Shown piece by piece: positions 1 through 8,340 of a stretch of DNA of 64,000 nt (position 1 is its first letter; every line of letters begins with the position of its first letter). A model generated the notes under the pieces. That model saw nothing but the letters and a program-made list of their open reading frames with translations, was not told the origin of the DNA and did not search any database. Both the position numbers and the translations under genes were made by a program. Source of the DNA: Bradyrhizobium rifense. Lineage in GTDB: Bacteria > Pseudomonadota > Alphaproteobacteria > Rhizobiales > Xanthobacteraceae. The DNA lies in assembly GCF_008123425.1 (NCBI RefSeq), contig NZ_VSSS01000010.1, forward strand, positions 1 to 64,000, written 5' to 3'.

Positions 1-36
1 AGATCGTCGGCAGCGTCAGATGTGTATAAGAGACAG
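1..36. other. Sequencing adapter (Nextera transposase read-1 adapter), not genomic
   Basis: Bases 4-36 match the Nextera read-1 adapter. Its last 19 bases, AGATGTGTATAAGAGACAG at 18-36, are the Tn5 mosaic end. This is library-preparation sequence left at the end of the contig, so genomic DNA starts at base 37. The apparent ATG at 22 lies inside the adapter, and the peptide MYKRQ it encodes is an artefact. Confidence 0.97.
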
Positions 37-1263
37 CCGTCGCCGCGCCCGCCGCTTGGCGGCGACGACCAGAACGATGCTCCGCGTCCGCCCCGCGCCC
101 CGCGTTTCGATGCGCCGCGCCAGCCTGGTCCGCCGGAGCCGCCGGCCGGGCGCTCTCCTCCGCGTCGTCCGCAGGACAGCGGACCGCCGCCGCCATTGCC
201 GCCGGCGCCGGGCGTGCGTGGCTTCCGCGACATCACCGCTGACGTCAATGATCTCGGCGGAGCCGCCGCGCAGGCCAACCGCGCCGCGCGCCGCACTTAT
301 GCCAATGTGCCGTCGCCCTCGCCGGAATTCGACCGGCTCGAGCCGAGCCTGGAAAACCGCGCCGCCGAACCCGACGCGCCCTATTCCTATGACGAGTCGA
401 TGGAGGAGGCCGAGCGCTACGCGCCGCAGACCCAGCCGCCGTCGCCGCGTCCGCGCATCGCAGCCGACCGCGGTGCCAAGAAGCCCAAGCGCACCGGCTC
501 GATCTTCCCGTTCAAGAGCGCGATCGCCATCGGCATCGTGCTGATCCTGGTCGGCGCCGGCATCCTCTGGGGCAAACAGCTGGTCCAGATCGCGACCAAT
601 CTGTTCAAGTCCTCGCCCACCCAGGTCGTCGAGGCGCCGAAGGATGCCTCGCAGCCGCAGAGCAAGCCGAAGATTCCGGATCGCGTCGGCCAGCCCTCGG
701 CGAGCGACCAGCCGGCCGCGCCGGTCGCGCAGAAGGTCGTGCTCTACGACGAGGATCCGTCCGACCCCAAGGGCAAGCAATATGTCGGCTCGGTGGTGTG
801 GCGGCTCGAGCCGATCAAGGCGTCGGGCAACCAGAAGGCCGACATCGCCGTGCGCGCCGACATCGAGATCCCCGACCGCAAGTTCAAGATGACGATGTCG
901 TTCCGCCGCAACACCGATTCGTCGCTGCCGGCGAGCCACACGGCCGAGCTGACCTTCATCCTGCCGCCGGACTTTCCGGGCGGCAGCGTTTCCAACGTGC
1001 CGGGCATCCTGATGAAGTCGAACGAGCAGGCGCGCGGCACGCCGCTCGCCGGCCTCGCCGTCAAGGTCACCGACGGCTTCTTCCTGGTCGGCCTCTCCAA
1101 TGTCGACGCCGACCGCGCCCGCAACGTCCAGCTGCTGAAGGAGCGCTCGTGGTTCGACGTGCCGCTGGTCTACGCCAACCAGCGCCGCGCCATCATCGCC
1201 ATCGAGAAGGGCGCCCCCGGCGAGCGCGCCTTCAACGACGCCTTCGCGCAATGGGGCGACTAG
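37..1263 (+). CDS. Proline-rich single-pass membrane protein, 5' truncated
   Basis: An open frame of 408 codons enters from the contig end and stops at TAG 1261-1263; the true start is missing. The first ~150 residues are rich in Pro, Arg and Ala and look disordered. One transmembrane helix follows (SAIAIGIVLILVGAGILW, about residues 165-182), then a ~220-residue C-terminal domain that should lie outside the cytoplasm. I recognise no catalytic motif. Rhizobial proteins with this layout often begin with an MJ0042-type zinc ribbon, which would be in the missing part; that is inference. The gene stands alone, followed by a short convergent gap. Function unknown. Confidence 0.75.
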   Translation, partial: PSPRPPLGGDDQNDAPRPPRAPRFDAPRQPGPPEPPAGRSPPRRPQDSGPPPPLPPAPGVRGFRDITADVNDLGGAAAQANRAARRTYANVPSPSPEFDRLEPSLENRAAEPDAPYSYDESMEEAERYAPQTQPPSPRPRIAADRGAKKPKRTGSIFPFKSAIAIGIVLILVGAGILWGKQLVQIATNLFKSSPTQVVEAPKDASQPQSKPKIPDRVGQPSASDQPAAPVAQKVVLYDEDPSDPKGKQYVGSVVWRLEPIKASGNQKADIAVRADIEIPDRKFKMTMSFRRNTDSSLPASHTAELTFILPPDFPGGSVSNVPGILMKSNEQARGTPLAGLAVKVTDGFFLVGLSNVDADRARNVQLLKERSWFDVPLVYANQRRAIIAIEKGAPGERAFNDAFAQWGD

Positions 1264-1345
1264 GTCGAGCGTGCTTGATGTTCACCTCTTCGTTCGCAGA
1301 GGTGAACCGAGTTCTCAGCAATCCAATCGAGACCTGAACCCGCGT

Positions 1346-1609
1346 TTACTGCGCGGCCGCTTCCCGCTTGCGCGATGACGCGGCGGCGGCAGCTTCGCGG
1401 TCCATCACGGCGCGGCAGCCGGGGCTGACCTGTGCCTTCTTCTGCACCATGCAGGCCCTGATGCGCGGGATGTCCGGGATTTCACTGGAGCACAGCCGCA
1501 TCGCATCGCCCGAGCACATCTGCTGCGCTTCGGACGAGAAGGCGAAGCCGGGTGAAGTCTGGAACGTGATGGCGGCGAAGGCGAACAGCGTAGCGATGGT
1601 GCGTGTCAT
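1346..1609 (-). CDS. Small secreted cysteine-rich repeat protein (paralogue 1)
   Basis: An 87-residue protein with a signal peptide (MTRTIATLFAFAAITF...GFA). The mature part has four cysteines spaced C-x7-C-x12-C-x11-C, beginning CSGDAMRLC. The same spacing and the DAxRLC core occur in the proteins at 1878-2123 and 14218-14511, so the three are paralogues. The pattern resembles the Cys-rich repeat of Golgi GLG1-like proteins, which many Bradyrhizobium small exported proteins carry. I chose the internal ATG at 1609 because it begins the signal peptide; an upstream in-frame extension to 1684 has no such character. Probably periplasmic and disulfide-bonded; function unknown. Confidence 0.75.
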   Translation of the reverse strand: MTRTIATLFAFAAITFQTSPGFAFSSEAQQMCSGDAMRLCSSEIPDIPRIRACMVQKKAQVSPGCRAVMDREAAAAASSRKREAAAQ

Positions 1610-1877
1610 GAATAATGCGTCCCCGAGTTCGGTGGCTTGAACCACTTGGTTTTGGGGCGCCGCACGCGGCTTGATCTGCCGCATGTCACAGCCTTCACGC
1701 CGGGAACTGAATCCCGCATGTGGTCGCTCGATTTCTTGATATTCGAATCGAAAAGTGCTGCGCCGCCCGATTCGAGTATGCGCGATTGTTACGAAGCTGC
1801 AATGGGCGACGCGAAGGAATTCGCAGCTGTTGCGCGACCGTCACGCAAAACGCCGGCGCGCAACTTACATGCCGATC

Positions 1878-2123
1878 TCACATACCGTGGCTTTCGAACA
1901 CCTTGCTGCACGATCTCGACAGTTTGGCGCGGTTGGCCTGCAGGCAACCCTGCACCGCGCCGTCATTGCCAAGGTCTTTGCGGCAAAGCCGCGAGGCATC
2001 GCGCGAGCAGGCGCTCTGCTCCTGCGGCGTCCCCATATGGCCTTGCGCGAAGGCGGGTGGGTTCGACAGGCCGCCGAGGGCCGAGAGGGTGATCGTCGCC
2101 AGCAACAACAGTTTACGAGACAT
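1878..2123 (-). CDS. Small secreted cysteine-rich repeat protein (paralogue 2)
   Basis: An 81-residue protein starting MSRKLLLLATITLSALGG, a clear signal peptide ending near AFAQ. The mature region contains CSRDASRLC and two further cysteines in the same C-x7-C-x12-C-x11-C spacing as paralogue 1 just downstream on the same strand. The ATG at 2123 was chosen because it opens the signal peptide; the frame continues upstream to 2483 but only as antisense to the membrane gene at 2268. Tandem with paralogue 1, 268 bp apart, so probably separate transcripts. Function unknown. Confidence 0.78.
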   Translation of the reverse strand: MSRKLLLLATITLSALGGLSNPPAFAQGHMGTPQEQSACSRDASRLCRKDLGNDGAVQGCLQANRAKLSRSCSKVFESHGM

Positions 2124-2267
2124 CGGCGGCTCCAAATCTGACAGGTGAATTTCAGGTGCAGTCTGAACCCGCCGCCTTGCCACTTGTTCCTCCCAACAGC
2201 CCGCAACCCCGCTATCCAAGGTTCCCGCCGCGCTGCTATAAATCCCTCTGCGTATGAGGAGTCCTTG

Positions 2268-2693
2268 ATGAAACGCTATCTGGTGTTCGCGCTCGTCGGT
2301 CCGTTCGTGGGCGGGTTTCTGCTTTTGCTGACGACGACCTACCAGTCCGGCTACTGGACCCAGACCAATTGGGGCGAGGTCGGCAAGCTGTTCGTCGTGT
2401 TCTTCAAGACGCTGCAATACAGCTATCTGTTCGGCTTCCTGCCGTCGCTGATGATCGGCGCAGTCGACGACATCCTGATCCATGTCAGGCGGGTCGGGCC
2501 GGGGCTGCGGATGCTGCTGGTCGGCCTGATCGCCTTCATCCTCGCCGCGTTCACCTACAGCTCGCGCGGGGCGGATTCGGGCGCGGTGCAGTTCATCCTG
2601 TACGGCCTGGTTGGCTTCGTGCCGGCGGTGTTGTCATCCTGGCTCGTGCATCGCTATGTCGAGGAGCCGCAGCCCGCGGCGGCGGCGAGCTGA
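2268..2693 (+). CDS. Hypothetical four-helix inner-membrane protein
   Basis: A 141-residue hydrophobic protein starting MKRYLVFALVGPFVGG, with about four predicted transmembrane helices and a short Glu/Pro/Ala tail (EEPQPAAAAS). GAGGAG lies just upstream of the ATG at 2268 and decides this start over an in-frame extension to 2145. It diverges from the Cys-rich gene at 2123 across ~145 bp that must hold both promoters. I do not recognise the family beyond rhizobial hypothetical membrane proteins. Confidence 0.75.
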   Translation: MKRYLVFALVGPFVGGFLLLLTTTYQSGYWTQTNWGEVGKLFVVFFKTLQYSYLFGFLPSLMIGAVDDILIHVRRVGPGLRMLLVGLIAFILAAFTYSSRGADSGAVQFILYGLVGFVPAVLSSWLVHRYVEEPQPAAAAS

Positions 2694-2747
2694 GCGCGCG
2701 ACCTTCGGACGCGGCGCAGCAACCTCTGCTGCGCTCGCGCGTCCCCA

Positions 2748-3311
2748 ATGGCCATGACCATGCCCGATGACGACATTCTCGCGCCACGCAGATCCCGCTC
2801 AGGGACGCAGTCGCGCGCCGATTTTTCGGACCGCGCGGCGCGCGGACCGATCATTGATCAGGACGGCCAGGAGATCCGCCCTGAACAGATCCGCCCTGAA
2901 CGCCTGGAGCAGGGGTTTCAACAGTTTCGCTTCGAGTTCGGACAAGGTAACCCGTTCGGCAATTTGACGCGCGAGCAGCGCATCGCGCGGCTCGAGGCTC
3001 TCGCAAAGCTGCTCGACGTCGCCTTCATCCTGCCCGGCACCAATATCCGCTACGGCATTGACGGGTTGATCGGCCTGATCCCTGTGATCGGCGACATCAT
3101 CACCACCGCGATCTCGCTGTGGCTGGTGCGCGAGGCCCGCGCGCTCGGCGCGCCCTGGTACATCACCGCGCGGATGCTCGGCAATGTCGCGGTCGACGGC
3201 GTGGTCGGCATCGTGCCGTTCGTGGGCGACGCCTTCGACGTCATGTTCCGCGCCAACATGCGCAACGTCCGCCTGTTGCGCCGCTGGCTCGACAAGCAGC
3301 CGCGCCTCTGA
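2748..3311 (+). CDS. DUF4112 family membrane protein
   Basis: 187 residues. An acidic/basic N-terminus (~95 residues) precedes a DUF4112 domain with two matching helical hairpins, each built round a Gly-Ile/Leu-(I/V)-P-x-(I/V)-GD motif: GLIGLIPVIGDIITT and GVVGIVPFVGDAFDVM. The C-terminal segment RANMRNVRLLRRWLD is basic and cytoplasmic. ATG codons at 2748, 2754 and 2760 are all possible starts. A 15-base direct repeat near 2872-2900 encodes IRPEQIRPER. Role unknown in the family; probably a small inner-membrane protein. Confidence 0.85.
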   Translation: MAMTMPDDDILAPRRSRSGTQSRADFSDRAARGPIIDQDGQEIRPEQIRPERLEQGFQQFRFEFGQGNPFGNLTREQRIARLEALAKLLDVAFILPGTNIRYGIDGLIGLIPVIGDIITTAISLWLVREARALGAPWYITARMLGNVAVDGVVGIVPFVGDAFDVMFRANMRNVRLLRRWLDKQPRL

Positions 3312-3333
3312 ATCCCGCCCCTATGAAAAGCAA

Positions 3334-3365
3334 AAAGCGCGACAGCCTTTCGGCCGTCGCGCTTT
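3334..3365 (-). terminator. Rho-independent terminator of the gene at 3392-3685
   Basis: A 14-bp stem with one non-canonical pair (3334-3347 with 3352-3365) encloses a 4-nt loop. On the minus strand the stem is followed by TTTTTGCTTTT, as expected for a terminator 27 bp past the stop of the 3392 gene. On the plus strand the T-run is poor, so it may stop the DUF4112 transcript only weakly. Confidence 0.8.
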
Positions 3366-3391
3366 CCGCGCACATCGGAGTTTTGCGAAAT

Positions 3392-3685
3392 TTACGCCGC
3401 GTCGGCGTCGGTCTCGGCGACCGGTTCCGGCTTGCGGTGGCGCGGCAGCGGGAAGGCCTCGCTCTCATAGAGCGAGCGGATGCCGTTCTGGTCGAAACGG
3501 GCTTCCTCGACCTGGAGGTACGCGCCATTCAGCGAATCCGTCGGCAACTGCTCCATCGCGAACTGCACGGCCTCGGCCGCGGTGCCGAACCGCCGATAGG
3601 TAAAGCCCGCGCGCTTCTTCTTGCGGATGGCGGCGGGGAAGAGCTCGGCGGAGGTGTTGAAGTTGAACGGACGCAGTGGACGCAT
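3392..3685 (-). CDS. Conserved hypothetical cytoplasmic protein
   Basis: 97 residues starting [17 protein letters not shown], with a Lys/Arg patch ([13 protein letters not shown]) and an acidic Ala-rich end (ETDADAA). No signal peptide or membrane segment. ATG 3685 has an AGGT-type ribosome site upstream; a TTG two codons earlier is also possible. Followed by a good terminator, so it is a monocistronic gene. Looks like a conserved rhizobial hypothetical; function not recognised. Confidence 0.7.
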   Translation of the reverse strand: MRPLRPFNFNTSAELFPAAIRKKKRAGFTYRRFGTAAEAVQFAMEQLPTDSLNGAYLQVEEARFDQNGIRSLYESEAFPLPRHRKPEPVAETDADAA

Positions 3686-3897
3686 GGTCAAAGACCTCGT
3701 GATCTTGTCTGGGGCTTTAAGCGCGTGGGGTTTGGGAGGGCGGAGGCCACACTCGGCTGGGCCCGCCGCACATCATTTTCGTCCACTAATATAAGCCGTT
3801 TTGACAGAAATGCGACCCCTGCGATGGGAGATGATGAATCCATGCATGGCAGGTCCGCAACCGCAGAAAATTAAATAATTTCAGTGACTTATATGAT

Positions 3898-4062
3898 TTA
3901 CAGCTTGCCAAGCAGCAGCAGGACGAGCAGCACCACCAGAACAACGCCGCCGATCCCCATGCCGGAATGGCCCATGCCGTAGCCATAGCCGCCGATCCGG
4001 CCGGACCAGCCGCCCAAGAGATAGATGATCACCAGGATGATCAGGATGGTCCCGAGTGACAT
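3898..4062 (-). CDS. DUF3309 small hydrophobic membrane protein
   Basis: A 54-residue protein, MSLGTILIILVIIYLLGGW at the N-terminus, a Gly/Tyr/Met-rich middle and a second hydrophobic run ending LLLLGKL. This two-helix layout around a Gly-rich linker is that of DUF3309. AGGGAGG sits 6 nt before ATG 4062, which rejects a longer in-frame extension to 4269. It lies 107 bp downstream of msrB on the same strand and may be cotranscribed. Function unknown. Confidence 0.8.
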   Translation of the reverse strand: MSLGTILIILVIIYLLGGWSGRIGGYGYGMGHSGMGIGGVVLVVLLVLLLLGKL

Positions 4063-4169
4063 GGCGTCCTCCCTGGCGGTCGCCGGATTACGCTCAACGG
4101 CTGCACCGCCAGATAAGAAAAGCACATCGCGCCGCCGGGTTCCATTGGGGAACCCGGCAACGCGCAATC

Positions 4170-4589
4170 TTATTTCGGCTCCAGCTTCAACGCCGCCGAA
4201 TTGATGCAGTAGCGCAGGCCGGTCGGCCCCGGTCCGTCCGGGAAGACATGGCCGAGATGGCCGCTGCATTTGGAGCAGAGCACCTCGGTGCGGATCATGC
4301 CGTGCGTCGCATCCCGCTCTTCGTCGACATGGCTCTCGACCGCAGGCGCGGTGAAGCTCGGCCAGCCGCAGCCGGAATCGAACTTGGCGTCGGACTCGAA
4401 CAGGACGTTGCCGCAGCCGGCGCAGACATAGGTGCCGGCACGGTGGTCGTGCTCATATTCGCCGGAGAAGGGACGCTCGGTCGCCTTCTCGCGCAGCACC
4501 GCGTACTGCATCGGCGACAACTCGCTGCGCCACTGCTCTTCACTCTTGATGACCTTGTCGTCGTTGGTTTTCGTCTTGGTGTCGGGCAT
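4170..4589 (-). CDS. msrB: Peptide-methionine (R)-S-oxide reductase MsrB
   Basis: 139 residues, normal for a single-domain MsrB. It reduces the R epimer of methionine sulfoxide in proteins. Two CxxC pairs for structural zinc are present (CAGC and CSKC), along with GCGWPSF, the HLGHVF motif and the catalytic cysteine in RYCINS near the C-terminus. No signal peptide, so cytoplasmic. Lies 45 bp downstream of msrA on the same strand, so both epimers are probably repaired by one operon. Confidence 0.97.
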   Translation of the reverse strand: MPDTKTKTNDDKVIKSEEQWRSELSPMQYAVLREKATERPFSGEYEHDHRAGTYVCAGCGNVLFESDAKFDSGCGWPSFTAPAVESHVDEERDATHGMIRTEVLCSKCSGHLGHVFPDGPGPTGLRYCINSAALKLEPK

Positions 4590-4634
4590 GGGTCTCCCGT
4601 TTGTCTGATGAACTTGTTGTCGATGATCTCGCGA

Positions 4635-5336
4635 TCAGTTGGTGGCCTTGCTGGCGCTCACCAGCGTCGGCTTCTCAATGTAGTTATCCGCGAACAGTTT
4701 TTTCAGGTTCTCGACCTTGGGGATGTCGTTATAGGCGATGTAGGGCTGGTTCGGGTGCAGCGTCAGATAGTCCTGATGATAGCCCTCGGCCGGGTAGAAC
4801 GCCTCCAGCGCGCCGACCTTGGTCACGATCGGCTTGCTGAACACCTTGGCGCCGTCGAGCTGGGCGATATAGGCCTCCGCGACCTTCTTCTGCTCGTCGG
4901 AGGTGGTGAAGATCGCCGAGCGATATTGCGTGCCAGAGTCCGGTCCCTGGCGGTTGAGCTGGGTCGGGTCGTGCGCCACCGAGAAGTAGATCTGGAGGAT
5001 CTTGCCGTAGGAGATCTTCTTCGGGTCGAACTTGATCTCGACCGACTCGGCGTGGCCGGTCCGGCCGCTCGATACGGTCTGGTAATCGGCGGTCGCCTTG
5101 GTGCCGCCGGCATAGCCGGAGACGGCGTTGACGACACCGGCCGTGTGCTGGAACACGCCCTGCACGCCCCAGAAGCAGCCGCCGGCGATCACCGCGGTCT
5201 GGATGCTATTCGCGGGTGCTGCGTCGACTGTGGGGGCAGGGATCACGATGGCGTCTTCCGCGGCCCGGGTCGGTGCGGCAAAGGCCAGCGTCAGGGCGGT
5301 GGTGGCGGCGAGCAGGGACAGGACGGAGCGGCGCAT
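4635..5336 (-). CDS. msrA: Peptide-methionine (S)-S-oxide reductase MsrA, exported
   Basis: 233 residues. The first ~26 (MRRSVLSLLAATTALTLAFA...RAA) form a signal peptide, so this MsrA should act in the periplasm while its MsrB partner appears cytoplasmic. The catalytic motif GGCFWGVQ follows at about residue 53, then the family motifs GYAGG, GHAESVEI and the YHQDYL block. First gene of msrA-msrB (minus strand), diverging from the TPR-caspase gene across ~246 bp. Confidence 0.97.
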   Translation of the reverse strand: MRRSVLSLLAATTALTLAFAAPTRAAEDAIVIPAPTVDAAPANSIQTAVIAGGCFWGVQGVFQHTAGVVNAVSGYAGGTKATADYQTVSSGRTGHAESVEIKFDPKKISYGKILQIYFSVAHDPTQLNRQGPDSGTQYRSAIFTTSDEQKKVAEAYIAQLDGAKVFSKPIVTKVGALEAFYPAEGYHQDYLTLHPNQPYIAYNDIPKVENLKKLFADNYIEKPTLVSASKATN

Positions 5337-5582
5337 GGCGGATCCTCTTTCGGAAGGCCTGACAGTTTAGGGCGATTGAGGGCGGGCGAACAGCCTGCCC
5401 GGCGTTTTCAGACACCGAAGATACGGACCGACCGGGCGATTGTTACGGGGAGAGAGACACGAGTCCGTGAAAAAAGTCGCAGCCCCTGGCCCGACTTGGC
5501 GGGCTGGGGAACTCCGGGCTAGATGAACCGGCGCGATCGCTGATCGACTTAAAAATGTGGTGGCTGGAGCTGATCTGACAAC

Positions 5583-7271
5583 ATGCTGCGCGTCGTCCCC
5601 CTGATATCAGTCATGCTCGTCTCCGGCCTCGCGATCGCCGCGGCCGAGCCGCAAGCCGGCGACGACCTCGCTATTTGCCGCGACCGCCAGGCCGATGCCC
5701 AGGCACGGACGACGGCCTGCGAGAACCTGCTCAACGCCGACCGCGTCACCGGCAAGGACAAGGCGGTCGCGCTGTCCGTGCGCGGCAATAATTTGATCAA
5801 CAAGCGCGACAATGTCCATGCGATCGAGACCTTGTCCATGGGCTTCGATCTCGATCCCGACAATGCCATCATCCTCAATTTGCGCGGCATCGCCTATGAG
5901 CGCACGGGCCAGGACGACCTTGCGATGGCGGACTTCAATCTTGCGCTCCAGAAGCGGCCGACCTACGGCGTGCCCTACAACAATCGCGGCGTCATCCAGC
6001 TGCGTCGGAACGCGCTCCAAAGCGCGCTCGACGATTTCAGTCTGTCGATCAAATACACGCCCAAATTCATCCTCGGCTGGACCAACCGGGCTCGCGTGCG
6101 CACGCTGATGAAGGATTTTGACGGCGCGCTCGCCGATTTCGCCGAGGCTGAGAAGATTGATCCGACCGCGCCGCAGATCGCCGGCAACCGCTGCATCACC
6201 TACGGCCTGATGGGCAAGTTCGACCAGGCCTTTGCCGATTGCAACGGCATCATCGAAAAGCAACCGAAGAACACGGGTGCGATCAACAATCGTGCTTATG
6301 TCAGCATGATGAAGGGCGATCTCGACGCCGCGTTGAAGGACTACAATGCGGCGCTTCAGATCAACCCGAACAACATCCGCGCGCATTCCGGCCGCGGCCA
6401 GGTCTACGAGCGCAAGAAAGATCTCGCCCAGGCCCGCGCCGACTACCGCTCCGCGGCCTATTCGCTGACGAAATTCGATGAGCTCGACGTCGCCCGCGCC
6501 CGCACCATCGCGCAGGAGCGGCTCGCCGCGCTGACGCCGCAAACGCCGGGAGGCGCGCCCAGCGGGCGCCGCGTTGCACTCGTGATCGGCAACGGCGCCT
6601 ACAAGAACGTCCATGCTCTGCCCAATCCGCCGCGCGATTCGAAGATGATCGCGAGCGTGTTGAAAGATGTCGGCTTCCAGACCGTGATCTCCGTCAGCGA
6701 CCTCACCCGCGACAAGTTCTTCGACGCGCTGAAGACTTTTGCAGACGAAGCGGAGAAGGCCGACTGGGCGGTGGTCTATTACGCCGGCCACGGATTCGAG
6801 ATCGGTGGGGTGAACTATCTCGTTCCTGTTGACGCGAAGCTCGCCGTCGACCGGGACGCCGAGACCCAGGCCGTCGCGTTGGAGCAGGTGATCGCAGCGG
6901 TGGGCGCGGCAAGAAAAGTGCGTCTGGTGATCCTGGATGCCTGCCGCGACAATCCGTTCGCGCCGACCATGCAGCACACGCTGTCGCTGAAGCTGGTCGA
7001 CAAGGGCTTTTCCAACATTGAGCCCGGCGCCGGCTTCATGGTGGTCTATGCCGCTAAGCACGGCGAGACCGCGATCGACGGCGACAACGGCGCCGACAGC
7101 CCGTTCTCCACCGCGCTCGCCCGCGAGATCAAGGTGCCGAAGGTTGAGATCCGAAAGCTGTTCGACATCGTCCGCGACGACGTCTGGTCTATGACCAAGC
7201 ACGAGCAGCAGCCGTTTTCGTATGGCTCGCCGCCGGGGCGGGAAGATTTTTATTTCGTGGCGGGGAAGTGA
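5583..7271 (+). CDS. TPR-repeat caspase-like (peptidase C14) protein
   Basis: 562 residues. A short signal sequence (MLRVVPLISVMLVSGLAIAAA) is followed by roughly six to seven TPR repeats (residues ~55-300) and a C-terminal caspase fold starting RRVALVIGNGAY. The catalytic dyad is visible: His in YYAGHGFE and Cys in LDACRDNPF. The signal suggests secretion or the periplasm. Bacterial caspase-like proteins of this type cleave after basic residues and may act in stress or death responses; the role here is unknown. Monocistronic by spacing. Both catalytic residues are present, so it should be active. Confidence 0.9.
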   Translation: MLRVVPLISVMLVSGLAIAAAEPQAGDDLAICRDRQADAQARTTACENLLNADRVTGKDKAVALSVRGNNLINKRDNVHAIETLSMGFDLDPDNAIILNLRGIAYERTGQDDLAMADFNLALQKRPTYGVPYNNRGVIQLRRNALQSALDDFSLSIKYTPKFILGWTNRARVRTLMKDFDGALADFAEAEKIDPTAPQIAGNRCITYGLMGKFDQAFADCNGIIEKQPKNTGAINNRAYVSMMKGDLDAALKDYNAALQINPNNIRAHSGRGQVYERKKDLAQARADYRSAAYSLTKFDELDVARARTIAQERLAALTPQTPGGAPSGRRVALVIGNGAYKNVHALPNPPRDSKMIASVLKDVGFQTVISVSDLTRDKFFDALKTFADEAEKADWAVVYYAGHGFEIGGVNYLVPVDAKLAVDRDAETQAVALEQVIAAVGAARKVRLVILDACRDNPFAPTMQHTLSLKLVDKGFSNIEPGAGFMVVYAAKHGETAIDGDNGADSPFSTALAREIKVPKVEIRKLFDIVRDDVWSMTKHEQQPFSYGSPPGREDFYFVAGK

Positions 7272-7361
7272 AGGCAGCGTGTGGGACGCGACGGCGAAGC
7301 CCGCGATGTGCTATTGAAGGTTTAACAAAGGAGTTTGTCAGAACCCGCGGCTCACACTGAG

Positions 7362-8219
7362 ATGGGTGTTCAGATGATCACAATTCCAGAACTGGTAGCG
7401 CAGAGTTTAGCATCGTTCTTGACCTCGGATACACGAGATCGGTTTGGTTATTCGCATGCCCGCCTGGCTGAAGTTCTTCCCTTCGCGGCCAGACTCACAT
7501 TGGAATGCATCGGTAACAGCGACGCCCTGTATCACAACATAGAGCACTCAATGTTCGTGACTCTTGCCGGGCACGATATCCTGATGGGACGAATGATGTT
7601 GCGGCCCACGACAGTCATCGACTATGCGAATTTTATTTTGGCGTGCCTCACCCATGATATCGGGTACGTGCGCGGAGTCGTTCAAGGGGATAGTGATGAT
7701 TCCTATGTAGCAGACTTGACTGGTCGCATGGTTCGTCTCCCGCGGGGGGCCTCTGACGCCGCACTCGCACCTTATCATGTGGACCGCTCAAAATTGTTCG
7801 TCCTGGAACGCTTCGACGACATCGAAGATATCGACGCAAGCCGAATTGCCCGATCCATAGAGTACACCCGCTTTCCCTATTCGGAATCCTCAAACGACAG
7901 CTTGATGGAAGAGGAGGGGATGTTGCTGCGCGCTGCCGACCTTATTGGTCAGCTTGGCGATCCCAACTACCTGAGAAAGTCAAATGCTCTGTTTCACGAG
8001 TTTGAGGAAATCGGTCTAAACAAAAAGCTCGGCTATGAAACGCCTGCCGACGTCGTTTACAAGTACCCGCAGTTTTACTGGAATAACGTCGCTCCACAAA
8101 TTCAGACCGCGATACGCTATCTCAATATCACATCGAGCGGTCGGCAATGGATCGCAAATCTTTATAGCAATGTTTTCCGGGCCGAGCGCGAGCCGGGTCT
8201 ATCGGGTCCGCAACCCTGA
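7362..8219 (+). CDS. HD-domain metal-dependent phosphohydrolase
   Basis: 285 residues. The motifs YHNIEHSMFV and CLTHDIGYV give the His...His-Asp metal ligands of an HD phosphohydrolase, spaced like the cyclic-nucleotide phosphodiesterase relatives. No signal or membrane segment. The start is unsure: ATG 7362 is used; TTG 7335 lies only 1 nt after AAAGGAG, and ATG 7374 is also possible. The gene is visibly more A+T-rich than its neighbours with more rare-looking codons, which suggests recent transfer. Substrate not deducible. Confidence 0.75.
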   Translation: MGVQMITIPELVAQSLASFLTSDTRDRFGYSHARLAEVLPFAARLTLECIGNSDALYHNIEHSMFVTLAGHDILMGRMMLRPTTVIDYANFILACLTHDIGYVRGVVQGDSDDSYVADLTGRMVRLPRGASDAALAPYHVDRSKLFVLERFDDIEDIDASRIARSIEYTRFPYSESSNDSLMEEEGMLLRAADLIGQLGDPNYLRKSNALFHEFEEIGLNKKLGYETPADVVYKYPQFYWNNVAPQIQTAIRYLNITSSGRQWIANLYSNVFRAEREPGLSGPQP

Positions 8220-8340
8220 TGACGTCGATCGGACTTTGTTGAACGCGAGCCCTGTGAGACGCGCGACGTCTACCGCCTTATGAGTTCACGCCCTCGTCTT
8301 CGCCAAACGACTCACTGTGGTCACGGAGCGGGGATCGGCG

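Noticed and set aside
22..36. Start codon and peptide MYKRQ joined to the first gene
   Set aside because: It is encoded by adapter sequence, not genome.
4056..5522. Long plus-strand frame across msrB and msrA
   Set aside because: It is antisense to two recognised enzymes; high GC keeps such frames open.
5607..7202. Long minus-strand frame across the TPR-caspase gene
   Set aside because: Opposite strand of a clear domain protein, with low-complexity His/Arg-rich translation.
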